Source: Nakaseomyces glabratus (taxonomy: Eukaryota > Ascomycota > Saccharomycetes > Saccharomycetales > Saccharomycetaceae). Taken from it: 64,000 bases of DNA. Of the stretch, positions 1 to 10,691 are shown piece by piece. Under the pieces are notes generated by a model that worked only from the letters and a program-made list of their open reading frames with translations, was not told where the DNA came from and did no database searches. The number at the start of each line of letters is the position of its first letter. Positions within the stretch are counted from its first letter, which is position 1. The DNA is taken from positions 620,001-684,000 of the forward strand of contig NC_088960.1 of the NCBI RefSeq assembly GCF_010111755.1, in the 5' to 3' direction. Position numbers and translations under genes: made by a program.

Positions 1-1938
<1,938 letters not shown>

Positions 1939-2145
1939 TCAGTGTCGGCTAGGTGGTTTCTCTATCTTGGTAGATGCTTCCAGTAGTTCTGACCCTTCCA
2001 CATATACCAGGTTGCTCTCTATACCGCCCGGTGTGTTGAACGGGTACATACACTTGTCGTTGGCACACATCACCACGGCATGCTTCATCCGGATCATGAA
2101 CCTGTGTAATAACTCTCCACACTGCGGACACACCCTCGCATCCAT
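1939..2145 (-). CDS. Small zinc-ribbon-like protein, YNL162W-A homologue
   Basis: A 68-residue frame. The open frame extends a few codons upstream only through a GTG, so I use the first in-frame ATG at 2143-2145. The protein begins MDARVCPQCGELLHRF and has a second Cys pair in CANDKCMYPF, giving a CPxC...CxxxxC pattern typical of a small zinc ribbon. The C-terminal third is unstructured and charged. Position and strand, between CBK1 and EFL1 and reading with CBK1, match S. cerevisiae YNL162W-A, a conserved protein of about the same size and unknown function. The assignment rests mainly on synteny and size; I did not align the sequences. No function is proposed. Confidence 0.72.
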   Translation of the reverse strand: MDARVCPQCGELLHRFMIRMKHAVVMCANDKCMYPFNTPGGIESNLVYVEGSELLEASTKIEKPPSRH

Positions 2146-2236
2146 CCTTACTCTCTGACCACAATACACTTGCCTTGTTCCTTGCGCAAGGTGCTCTCCT
2201 CAAGTATGAAGTACCCTCTATACTCTTAATAGCTTT

Positions 2237-2256
2237 AGCTCATCGCAAATTTTTGC
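2237..2256 (-). promoter_or_regulatory. PAC motif with adjacent RRPE-like element, EFL1 promoter
   Basis: AGCTCATCGC at 2237-2246 is the full PAC motif in reverse (GCGATGAGCT). It is followed directly by AAATTTTTGC, close to the RRPE AAAATTTT core. The pair lies about 135 bases before the EFL1 ATG. PAC (Dot6/Tod6) and RRPE (Stb3) are established marks of ribosome-biogenesis genes, which suits EFL1. Binding itself is inferred. Confidence 0.7.
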
Positions 2257-2379
2257 CAAAAAATCGCAAAATCGGCTTCTCGATGAGGGCAATATAAAGC
2301 ATCAACATATTTACATGGGTCATTGAGTGTTGTTTTAGCCAAGTACATCACACAGCAAACAATAAAAACCACGGTAAAA

Positions 2380-5300
2380 ATGGTTAGAGTACTCCCAGAG
2401 ACTTTCAAGCGGTTGCAGAGCGATCCCACCTGTGTGCGGAACATATGTATTGTTGCACATGTGGATCATGGTAAGACATCGCTGGCTGACTCACTGTTGG
2501 CCTCCAACGGTATTATCTCCCAGAGACTGGCCGGTAGAGTGAGATACTTGGATGCCAGACCAGACGAGCAGTTGCGTGGTATCACGATGGAGTCATCTGC
2601 CATTTCACTTTACTTCAGAGTGCTGCATAAGCAAGAAGGGAAAGATGAACCCCTGGTCAATGAACATCTGATCAACTTGATTGACTCGCCGGGCCATATT
2701 GACTTCTCAAGTGAAGTGAGTGCTGCCTCGAGACTATGTGACGGTGCTGTTGTGCTGGTTGATGTAGTGGAGGGTGTTTGCTCTCAAACAGTCACTGTGC
2801 TGAGACAATGTTGGACAGAAAAGCTGAAACCAGTGCTGGTACTGAATAAGATTGATAGACTAATCACAGAACTACAATTGACACCTATGGAGGCGTACAT
2901 CCACCTAAACAAGACTATTGAACAAGTTAACTCCGTCATTGGTTCATTCTTCGCTGGTGAGAGACAGTTAGATGATTTGTCCTGGAGAGAAAGGCTTGAA
3001 ACCAACGCCAACGCAGAATTCATTGAAAAGGATGACTCCGAGATTTACTTTACACCAACGGATAATAGGGTGATCTTTGCCTCTGCAGCAGATGGCTGGG
3101 GTTTCAACATTGGACAACTAGCCAAATTCTATGAAAAGAAAATGGGCGCCAAAAGAGAGAACTTGCAGAAAGTCCTATGGGGTGATTTTTACATGGAGCC
3201 AAAGACCAAGAAAATAATCACTAATAAAAACCTGAAAGGAAGAAATCTAAAGCCTCTATTTGTTTCATTGATACTCGATAACATATGGAAGATATATGAA
3301 AATGTTATTATGGAAAAGGACCTCGATATGGTAGAGAAGTTTACCAAAATTCTAGACGTGACCTTAACTGCCCGTGATCTAAGAACTAAAGATGATAAAC
3401 AACTACTAAGACAGATTATGGGCCAGTGGCTACCTGTAAGTACAGCTGTTCTACTAACTGTGATCGAAAAATTGCCTTCACCACTAGAGTCACAATCAGA
3501 GAGGCTAGATGTCATAATTGGTAAGGAATATGAAAAAGAGGATGTTGACGAAGACTTGATCAAAGATATGAAGGAATGTAATAGAAATGGTCAATTATGT
3601 GCATATGTATCCAAGATGTTATCGATCCCAAGAGATGAATTACCTCTTGAGGACAATAAGAACATGACAGCAGATCAGATAATTGAAAGAAATAGGAGAG
3701 CTCGTGAAGTGGCGATGAATGCAGCTAAAAGAGCAGAAATGCTAGAAAAATCAAAAGATAACTCAACTGAAGAGGACCTATATGCAAGGGCTAAAGAGAC
3801 GATCATAACTCCAGAGTTAGATTCAGGAACTGAAAACAAAACCAAAAACGATACTTTCCAGATTGTTACGGCACCTGCTGCTCCTCTAGATCTTGGCTTT
3901 GAATATGAGGAAGATCCTGAAGCTGTGTCAGATGATGATTCAGATACAAATGGCGATGCTATTCCTGAATTTGTCCCAGGTGAAATCGATCCTAACGATC
4001 CGCTCAGCTCTATGTTTGAATATGAAGAAGAAGACCCATTTTCTACCGGTGCTACTTTAGCGGAAACACATTTCGAACCTGTCTCTTTAGAAGAGTTAAA
4101 GGATGACGATATTTTTGATGAAAAGGACGAAGTTCTAATCGGATTTGCAAGGATATACAGTGGTACATTAGAAGTTGGACAAGAAATCTCAGTCATAGGT
4201 CCCAAGTATGACCCAAAAAATCCTACTGAGCATATACACACAACAACAATTACCAAGCTGTATTTATTTATGGGTAAGGAACTAGTAAGCTTAAACTCTT
4301 GTCCTTCTGGTAATATTGTGGGTATTGGAGGTTTAGCTGGAAAAATCATTAAAAATGGTACTATTGTAGGTAACTCTGCAAAGGGCTTAAACCTTGCAGG
4401 AGTAAACTTACACTCCACACCTATTGTTCGTGTTGCGATTGAACCATCAAATCCTATGGAGATTAATAAACTAGTCAGAGGTCTAAAATTACTGGATTTA
4501 GCTGATCCATGTGTGAATATTGAGGTTGAAGACTCTGGTGAGCACATTTTATGTACAGCTGGTGAACTGCACTTGGAAAGGTGTTTGAAGGATTTGAAAG
4601 AAAGATTTGCTGGTATTGACATCACACATAGTGAACCTGCTATCCCATACAGAGAGACATTTTTAAATGTATCAGGAATGAATCCACCAAAGAATCCGGA
4701 ACTTGGAAGATCTGTTATTGAGCTAAAACTAGGAAAATACAGAATGTCCTTTAGAAGTATCCCACTATCAGATGAAATAACCAACTTTTTGACACATCAC
4801 GAGAGAACGATTGCCAGAATTGTATCCTCTAAGTCAGCTAATGAGAACATTGAGGAACAGATACTGGATGAAGATACATTTTGGAAAAAATTGGGGTCAC
4901 TATTTGAAGAAAGCGAAGGAACTGAAGAATTAGTTAGTTATATGGACAAGATAGCAGCGTTTGGTCCAAAAAGAATTGGTGCAAATATTTTAGTGTCCAA
5001 TAATGGTATTCTTGGAAATGTCAAACAACATGAGGCCCCACAGTTCGAATACTCAGATTCGATAATAAATGGTTTTCTATTATCTGTGAATGAGGGTCCA
5101 TTAGCAAACGAGCAAGTCCAAGGAATGTGCGTTGTGTTGGAAGATATTCACGAGATGACAGAAAATGAAATTTCAGAGATAGATGACCCACATTATCAGG
5201 TCGATGAGCCAAATCTCTCTGGTAGATTGATTACAACAACTAGAGACTGCATTCATAAGTCATTTTTGGACTGGTCACCACGTATAATGTGGGCAATGTA

Positions 5301-5706
5301 TACATGTGATATTCAAACGTCAGTGGATGTTCTTGGTAAAGTATACGCCGTTGTGCAACAAAGACACGGTAAAATTATATCAGAAGAAATGAAAGAAGGT
5401 ACACCATTCTTCCAGATTATTGCTAGAATCCCTGTTGTCGAGGCCTTCGGTCTCAGTGAGGACATCAGAAAGAAAACTTCGGGTGCAGCTCAACCTCAGC
5501 TAGTCTTTGATGGATATGAAAGTATAGACCTGGATCCATTCTGGGTACCAACCACAGAGGAAGAATTGGAAGAATTAGGTGAAACGGCAGACAAGGAAAA
5601 TATTGCGCGTGCTCATATGAATAACATTAGAAGACGCAAAGGTCTATTTATTGAAGAAAAGGTGATCCAAAATGCTGAGAAGCAAAGAACTTTGAAGAGA
5701 AATTGA
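2380..5706 (+). CDS. EFL1: Elongation factor-like GTPase Efl1/Ria1 (60S maturation)
   Basis: Cytoplasmic GTPase related to EF-2. With Sdo1 (SBDS) it releases the anti-association factor Tif6 (eIF6) from late pre-60S subunits. The frame is open from a TTG at 2323, but the first ATG is at 2380, giving 1108 residues against about 1110 in S. cerevisiae. GTPase motifs are intact: P-loop AHVDHGKT at residues 26-33, DSPGH at 102-106 and NKID at 156-159. A long acidic insertion (around EYEEDPEAVSDDDSD) separates the G domain from domain II, as in Efl1 and unlike EF-2. The C terminus carries EF-2-like domains IV and V (TRDCIHKSFLDWSPRIMWAM). A PAC/RRPE pair lies in its promoter. Order matches YNL163C. 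Confidence 0.97.
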   Translation: MVRVLPETFKRLQSDPTCVRNICIVAHVDHGKTSLADSLLASNGIISQRLAGRVRYLDARPDEQLRGITMESSAISLYFRVLHKQEGKDEPLVNEHLINLIDSPGHIDFSSEVSAASRLCDGAVVLVDVVEGVCSQTVTVLRQCWTEKLKPVLVLNKIDRLITELQLTPMEAYIHLNKTIEQVNSVIGSFFAGERQLDDLSWRERLETNANAEFIEKDDSEIYFTPTDNRVIFASAADGWGFNIGQLAKFYEKKMGAKRENLQKVLWGDFYMEPKTKKIITNKNLKGRNLKPLFVSLILDNIWKIYENVIMEKDLDMVEKFTKILDVTLTARDLRTKDDKQLLRQIMGQWLPVSTAVLLTVIEKLPSPLESQSERLDVIIGKEYEKEDVDEDLIKDMKECNRNGQLCAYVSKMLSIPRDELPLEDNKNMTADQIIERNRRAREVAMNAAKRAEMLEKSKDNSTEEDLYARAKETIITPELDSGTENKTKNDTFQIVTAPAAPLDLGFEYEEDPEAVSDDDSDTNGDAIPEFVPGEIDPNDPLSSMFEYEEEDPFSTGATLAETHFEPVSLEELKDDDIFDEKDEVLIGFARIYSGTLEVGQEISVIGPKYDPKNPTEHIHTTTITKLYLFMGKELVSLNSCPSGNIVGIGGLAGKIIKNGTIVGNSAKGLNLAGVNLHSTPIVRVAIEPSNPMEINKLVRGLKLLDLADPCVNIEVEDSGEHILCTAGELHLERCLKDLKERFAGIDITHSEPAIPYRETFLNVSGMNPPKNPELGRSVIELKLGKYRMSFRSIPLSDEITNFLTHHERTIARIVSSKSANENIEEQILDEDTFWKKLGSLFEESEGTEELVSYMDKIAAFGPKRIGANILVSNNGILGNVKQHEAPQFEYSDSIINGFLLSVNEGPLANEQVQGMCVVLEDIHEMTENEISEIDDPHYQVDEPNLSGRLITTTRDCIHKSFLDWSPRIMWAMYTCDIQTSVDVLGKVYAVVQQRHGKIISEEMKEGTPFFQIIARIPVVEAFGLSEDIRKKTSGAAQPQLVFDGYESIDLDPFWVPTTEEELEELGETADKENIARAHMNNIRRRKGLFIEEKVIQNAEKQRTLKRN

Positions 5707-6124
5707 ATTAAAAATATTTAAAAAAAAATATAAATACAAGAAAATATATCAATCAAGTTCACTTTTGTATCTCTGTTTAAAAATGATAGTACAATATGGC
5801 TTTGACAATTATGAATTATATACATTCACTACAATCACTAATCACGTTATGTATTTCTTGAAATTTTACATCCGCAGATCGTCTAACTGTGGTATGGGCA
5901 TCTCTAATAGTGAAATACTATACATTGATGACTAAAAGTAGTTCAGGTTATTGTTATAGTTCAAACGATACTTAGTCTCCATATTAAGACTACAGAAGGG
6001 TATAATATTTCTATCTGCTATTTAGCGCTTTTACTATCATTTCAGAAACAGAAGATTGCGAAGAGACGTTGCTTATAGTGTAGGTTAGATGATTTATTAA
6101 CAGTGGCAATAATTGAAAAGAAGG
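5707..6124. other. Intergenic EFL1-IBD2
   Basis: AT-rich spacer between two plus-strand genes, holding the EFL1 3' end and the IBD2 promoter. I see no RNA gene, repeat or confident regulatory site. Confidence 0.6.
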
Positions 6125-7081
6125 ATGAGCTCTAATAATCAAAATACGAATAACACTTCCATAGAGCTGATTTCGGAAAATGGCCCCATATCGCTAAATT
6201 TAATGATGGAAGAAGGAGTGAAAGCTTTAACTAGAATTTTGTCGAATCAATTAAATGATACCCCAGGAACACAACCTATGCATTTCATAATAAAAAAAAA
6301 TGATAAAGACAATAAGGCTATAGATATTAATGGTGACGATGAAGAAGTCGTTGAATTAGGCAATGAAAGTAATTACCATATGTCCGACGGTGTTCAAAAT
6401 GAAGCGGAGATAATACTAAATGACCAACTAAATGATATATTGAAGAATCACGAGTCCCAACTGCGGCTTGATGGCGAAGAAGCAGAGATCATTTTTGATT
6501 ATGAAACTCAGGGTACTGTAGATGGCTCTGATTCAATCGGAGAGAAAATCACACAGATGATTGAATCTGTACTTCCGAATGGTTTGGGTCCCAACACTAC
6601 TGGGAAACTACAGGCAGTTCTTAATGGCAAAGAGCTTAACATAACGGAGGAGATCCATAAATCTGATAGGATAGAAGAAGAGGAGCATATTGAGGGCGGA
6701 TTGACTACCGCTGAAGGTAATTTCGAGGTGGAATTCGAAACGGAGCCTCTACCGGAAGATCATAAACATACTGAAGAAAATATAGATGGTCACGAAAACT
6801 ACAACGACTGTTGTCCGCATCATCATAACAACCAAGACAATCGTCGAAGAGCGCCTAAGTACAAAAATTATAATTATCATGATTACGAATATACAGTACA
6901 ACACCCAAAAACTGAACCTAATTTCAGCGCTCTAATTAATCAAAAAAAGCCAGTTTGCCTGTTTTGTGAATATTATATGGTATTTGGGGAGCCCCCAAAG
7001 AACATGATCAAGTGGTACAACATGCATTACGGTTATAACCATCTTCCACAGAGGAATGACAGACATCATAGGAATAGATAA
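6125..7081 (+). CDS. IBD2: Ibd2-like protein (spindle checkpoint / bud division)
   Basis: Homologue of Ibd2 (YNL164C), a BUB2-dependent spindle-checkpoint component in S. cerevisiae. The frame is open from a TTG at 6113; the first ATG is at 6125 (MSSNNQNTNN), giving 318 residues, somewhat shorter than the roughly 350 of S. cerevisiae. The N-terminal segment ISLNLMMEEGVKALTRILSN and the C-terminal block are the conserved-looking parts; between them the protein is highly acidic and probably disordered. The C terminus has CLFC followed after 19 residues by H and then H five residues later, a possible zinc-binding arrangement. The name rests on position between EFL1 and YNL165W plus recognisable end segments. 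The molecular mechanism of the family is poorly known. Confidence 0.85.
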   Translation: MSSNNQNTNNTSIELISENGPISLNLMMEEGVKALTRILSNQLNDTPGTQPMHFIIKKNDKDNKAIDINGDDEEVVELGNESNYHMSDGVQNEAEIILNDQLNDILKNHESQLRLDGEEAEIIFDYETQGTVDGSDSIGEKITQMIESVLPNGLGPNTTGKLQAVLNGKELNITEEIHKSDRIEEEEHIEGGLTTAEGNFEVEFETEPLPEDHKHTEENIDGHENYNDCCPHHHNNQDNRRRAPKYKNYNYHDYEYTVQHPKTEPNFSALINQKKPVCLFCEYYMVFGEPPKNMIKWYNMHYGYNHLPQRNDRHHRNR

Positions 7082-7228
7082 TAGCATTAGTATAACTGAA
7101 TTAGGCAAAAATCCATTTAGTACCTTGATCTCTATTTTAATTACATAGCATACCTCACTTTCTGCATATAATAAAACTCAGAAAATAATCACTTTATAAG
7201 CGAGTTCAAAATCGCTTCTCTCAGCAAG

Positions 7229-8446
7229 TTACATCAACATTCCCGGACCAACTAGTTGCGAACGCAAAGTCGCATTATGTCTCTTGTCTTTACGAGACTC
7301 ATATTCATGTAAAAGCATGCACATGCAAGTTAAAACCTGTGTGTCCCATGGTAAGCCAAAAGCCGTATTTGGATTATCAGAAGAAAGTTCTCTATTCTGT
7401 TCTTTTATATCTAGTGTGGCAACTCTTAACGTCCGTTTCTTCGGAATCACAGAAACCTTATCATCTGAGTATCGAGCCCATACAGGAAGGTATCCTAAAG
7501 GTCGGAGTCTCTCCGCCCTTCTAGCCTGTTCATAGTCATTTAGTGTATCTTGAGTCATATAGGATGGCATAGAGTCATCAAGAACCAGCAGCTTGATGTT
7601 GTTAGAACCAAATGGGCTTGCAAAACCAGTCGATCCATACCACCTCAAGTTTAGACCTGCATAGTTCGTATCAGCGTTTCTGCTCTGCATATAGTTAGTC
7701 ATATTGACATTTTCCGTAATAACAGTGTCCTTGACATCGCTAGTTAGCTTACTAAACGCAAACTTATGTTCTACTTTACCAGTTTTAGTGTCAACTGCCT
7801 TGAATATTGTACAGAACTGATATTTGTAGACAGAATACGGAGTGCCTTGTAACTCTGATACAAGTTCGGAACCCTGAGGAGCAAAATCCAACACATCAGC
7901 GCGAGTGCTTCCCTCATTATCGTTGGCATCACATGTTCGCACCACGATAAACTTGAATATCCTCATCACTGGAGTACTTCTTGATCCGAACATCGATTTA
8001 ACTACATTAGACGGCAGTGCATGAAACAGAGGTATTCCCAGTTCAGACTGCACATCAAATTTTTCTATCTTTCTCTTGTTTCCCAGGTAAGCCTTGTATG
8101 ACTCCTCACTCGCAAAGGCATAAAAGCCTCTACTCAAAAGCACAGAGACAAACGGCACTACCCGCTCATTATCGAAGTTGGGACATCGATTTACAAACCC
8201 GAGTCTCTGGAAATCACCAATTGTAGAGCTCTCGGAAAGCAGAGTATGCATAGTCATGTCGTCTCGATCACCGTCAATCATTGTCATCTGATCGTCGTCA
8301 TCCCCGCCGACATGCGGTCTATACAGATGCTCTGCTGTGGACTCAACACTCACCGAATTTTGCGGAGGTAGCAATACCCTCTCACCTTCATCTTCCGGAA
8401 CTCTGACTACTCGCCTGGAATTCAACAGCGACCGCACACGATCCAT
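7229..8446 (-). CDS. YNL165W homologue, protein of unknown function
   Basis: A 405-residue protein, nearly the length of S. cerevisiae YNL165W (about 406). The frame is open from a GTG at 8470, but the first ATG is at 8444-8446 (MDRVRSLLNS). The first 90 residues are charged and probably disordered. The rest looks globular, with segments such as VPFVSVLLSRGFYAFASEESY and the C-terminal helix LTCMCMLLHEYESRKDKRHN. I recognise no catalytic motif, signal peptide or membrane segment. The gene diverges from BNI5 across a 325-base promoter containing a PAC motif. The identity comes from order, strand and length; the function is unknown. Confidence 0.82.
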   Translation of the reverse strand: MDRVRSLLNSRRVVRVPEDEGERVLLPPQNSVSVESTAEHLYRPHVGGDDDDQMTMIDGDRDDMTMHTLLSESSTIGDFQRLGFVNRCPNFDNERVVPFVSVLLSRGFYAFASEESYKAYLGNKRKIEKFDVQSELGIPLFHALPSNVVKSMFGSRSTPVMRIFKFIVVRTCDANDNEGSTRADVLDFAPQGSELVSELQGTPYSVYKYQFCTIFKAVDTKTGKVEHKFAFSKLTSDVKDTVITENVNMTNYMQSRNADTNYAGLNLRWYGSTGFASPFGSNNIKLLVLDDSMPSYMTQDTLNDYEQARRAERLRPLGYLPVWARYSDDKVSVIPKKRTLRVATLDIKEQNRELSSDNPNTAFGLPWDTQVLTCMCMLLHEYESRKDKRHNATLRSQLVGPGMLM

Positions 8447-8771
8447 GATAATACCGCCTATTCCGCACACAAAGTTCTTGAAATGGTCCCTTGCCCGGAA
8501 TCATTGGTATGATAGGTCAGAACTGTTATCTAGGCTGGACAAGCCGGTTGAAGTTATGTGATGTGGACAGCTCATCGCAAATCGATCAATCCGGAGCTCG
8601 ATGGCCTCGGGTTATCACTTTGGCAGTTCGCAAAGAGCTTTGCGAAAGTCTTTTGGAAAAACACCAAAATAGCAAGAAAATAACCAAAACAACGCCAAAG
8701 TGTAGGATATTAGAAAAGGAGCATAGGCTCTTAGCTGCGCGTCAGATATTAGCAAAGACAGTGTGTGCAAG
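8447..8771. other. Shared divergent promoter YNL165W / BNI5
   Basis: This 325-base region separates the two start codons. It contains AGCTCATCGC (PAC in reverse) at 8569-8578. No other confident element is seen. Confidence 0.6.
8569..8578 (-). promoter_or_regulatory. PAC motif between YNL165W and BNI5
   Basis: AGCTCATCGC is a perfect reverse of GCGATGAGCT. It is 123 bases upstream of the YNL165W ATG and about 200 upstream of BNI5. There is no full RRPE next to it, so a role in growth-coupled expression is only suggested. Confidence 0.5.
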
Positions 8772-10034
8772 ATGCTGGATCAGGAAGATGTCAAGAAACG
8801 TATGTCCCAGATTGAGTTAGACATCAACCAGATGAACAAGATGATCGATGAGAACTTGCAACTAGGCGAGAACGACGGCCATGACTCTGGTACCGAAGGT
8901 GTCGAAGGTGCAGTTGGTGAGGGAGTAGATGGACAAGCTGGTCCAGTAGAACCCGTGGTTACCACAGCAGCTGAGGAAACTTCTGAGACAAAGGATATTG
9001 AACATGAACAAGTTACGAATGAAGGTATGGCAAAGGAGGTAGAGGACGCCTCCGAGAGTTCTGTCCAAGCAACAGAACAAGCACAAGATCAACAGGCTGG
9101 TACTAATGAGGAAACGAATACATTTAAAACTGAAAGCATGCCAGAACCAGAGACACAAGCACCGGAGGTAAATGATTTAGAGATGAAAGAACCAGAGATG
9201 AAAGAACCAGAGATGAAAGAACCAGAGACGGTAGAACCAGAGACGGTAGAACCAGAGATGAAAGAACCAGAGACGGTAGAACCAGAGATGAAAGAACCTG
9301 TGATAAAGGAGACAGACGCACTAGAACCTGAGATGAAACATGCCGAAATTCCGCCGCAAGCTACTACAGAGGAACAACCTACAAGACACGATGAGTGGGA
9401 GGATGTGGAAGAGGAAGAGTTCAATGAGATAGATACTTCCACTGAGAGCAATAACGTTATAGGAGACACCAAGCAGGTTGAGGGATCATCTGTACTAGCT
9501 GCTGGAGATCTTAGAGGCAACGTTGCGGACAATGGCAACTTGACACCGGTGACAGATATAGATGATGCTGAGTCCACGATATTTATACCCAAGAAACAGA
9601 ATCAGAACAGCGAGCTTACAGAGCAGATGAAAGAGACGCTGAGAAACACCAGAAGAACCACCAACCCATTCCGTGTGATCTCTGTGAGCAGTAGTAATAG
9701 CTCTACTAACAGCTCCCGGAAGTCCAGTGGACACGACATGGGTCTGGAGCAAACTCCAAGCGAGCAGCTGAAGAGATACGAACAAAGACACTACTACTTG
9801 ACCACAAAGTGCGGCAAGATACAGAAAGAGATCGATTACTTAAATAAAATGAACTCGCAGGGCACATTATCTATAGACGATTCACGTAAGCTCACAAGAG
9901 CAATTGCAAAACTACAAGAATACCTGGACAAGAAAAACAAAGAAAGATACGAAGTAGGTGTATTACTAAGTCGGCAATTAAGAAGAGATATCAACCGTGG
10001 GGAAAACGGAGAGTTCTGGATAGGTACCAAGTAG
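8772..10034 (+). CDS. BNI5: Septin-associated bud-neck protein Bni5
   Basis: Linker between septin filaments and type II myosin Myo1 at the bud neck, acting before cytokinesis. The frame is open from a GTG at 8763, but the first ATG is at 8772 (MLDQEDVKKR), giving 420 residues against about 448 in S. cerevisiae. The N-terminal 35 residues form a predicted amphipathic helix. A long acidic, Glu/Pro-rich middle follows, with eight pentapeptide repeats at residues 137-176. A Ser/Asn patch leads into a charged coiled-coil-like C terminus (YYLTTKCGKIQKEIDYLNKM). Such end helices flanking a disordered centre fit Bni5. Gene order (YNL166C) supports the name; the sequence of the centre does not help because it is low complexity. 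Confidence 0.88.
   Translation: MLDQEDVKKRMSQIELDINQMNKMIDENLQLGENDGHDSGTEGVEGAVGEGVDGQAGPVEPVVTTAAEETSETKDIEHEQVTNEGMAKEVEDASESSVQATEQAQDQQAGTNEETNTFKTESMPEPETQAPEVNDLEMKEPEMKEPEMKEPETVEPETVEPEMKEPETVEPEMKEPVIKETDALEPEMKHAEIPPQATTEEQPTRHDEWEDVEEEEFNEIDTSTESNNVIGDTKQVEGSSVLAAGDLRGNVADNGNLTPVTDIDDAESTIFIPKKQNQNSELTEQMKETLRNTRRTTNPFRVISVSSSNSSTNSSRKSSGHDMGLEQTPSEQLKRYEQRHYYLTTKCGKIQKEIDYLNKMNSQGTLSIDDSRKLTRAIAKLQEYLDKKNKERYEVGVLLSRQLRRDINRGENGEFWIGTK
9180..9314 (+). repeat. 15-bp tandem repeat array in BNI5
   Basis: Eight in-frame 15-base units fill 9180-9299 and a degenerate ninth runs to 9314. Units encode EMKEP or ETVEP in the order M M M T T M T M. The interleaved types suggest duplication of blocks, not only single-unit slippage. 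It is likely to vary in copy number (inference). Confidence 0.92.
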
Positions 10035-10691
10035 TCAACCCCCCTCCTCTCTCCTCCCCCCACATAAATATTTTTTTCAAAGTTTTCTAACGTGTTTAAA
10101 GCAATCTGTACTATTCTTTCATTACCTATTTTTTGCACTCAATAACAAATACTGTAGTTAGTACATAAAATTCGGGATGTATAAATCAATATAGCTACAC
10201 AACCCCACCAATATACACCCACCACCAGTAGCTGCATATCAACATGACGTGCATAGGCCCTGTCAAACATCCAAAATGACGTATTGCGGGATGGCAAAAA
10301 ATTTAAAGGATTCCCCCAGGAACAAAAGAACTGGTGATAAGGAAAGTTTGTTGGAAATTCCCAAGTAGTTGGACCCATACCAAGCACTCCTCCCTGGATC
10401 ATTATACAATCTATTAGGCGTTGCAAGTGTGCGTTTGAGCTTGAAGTGGCCCCCGGGATTAAACTATCGTGCAGAGGAGAAGAAAAAGAAATAGGAAAGA
10501 GATACCGCACAGCTGCAAGGGATCTAGCTCTCAATATTGGAATATTTGTTGTAGAAGCGGGTAAATTCTGCATAATAGCAAATATATCGAAAGTGCAAGG
10601 AAAAAAGTATATAATACGAGGTTTCTGTTAGGAAGATCACGATCAAGAAGTAGACTTCCGTGAATAGAGCAAAGGAAAGCATCTGACAGCT
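10035..10691. other. Intergenic BNI5-SKO1, long SKO1 promoter
   Basis: A 657-base spacer between tandem genes. It holds a C-rich stretch just after BNI5 and two ATGACGT sites. An open frame on the minus strand (10139-10573) resembles nothing I know and overlaps these sites, so I do not call it. Confidence 0.6.
10244..10282 (+). promoter_or_regulatory. Two direct CRE-type ATGACGT sites upstream of SKO1
   Basis: ATGACGT occurs at 10244-10250 and 10276-10282, same orientation, 32 bases apart and about 410-450 bases before the SKO1 ATG. This is the core of the ATF/CREB site (TGACGT) recognised by Sko1-type bZIP proteins. Autoregulation by Sko1 is the simple reading, but other ATF/CREB factors (Aca1/Cst6) would bind the same core. 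Confidence 0.6.

Noticed and set aside
3675..4784. 369-codon antisense frame inside EFL1
   Set aside because: It lies fully within the conserved EFL1 coding sequence and its translation is low complexity. It is a shadow of the acidic and domain II codons.
10139..10573. 144-residue ATG frame on the minus strand between BNI5 and SKO1
   Set aside because: It resembles no family I know, has no orthologue expected from synteny, and overlaps the CRE sites of the SKO1 promoter. It is probably a chance frame in a long spacer.
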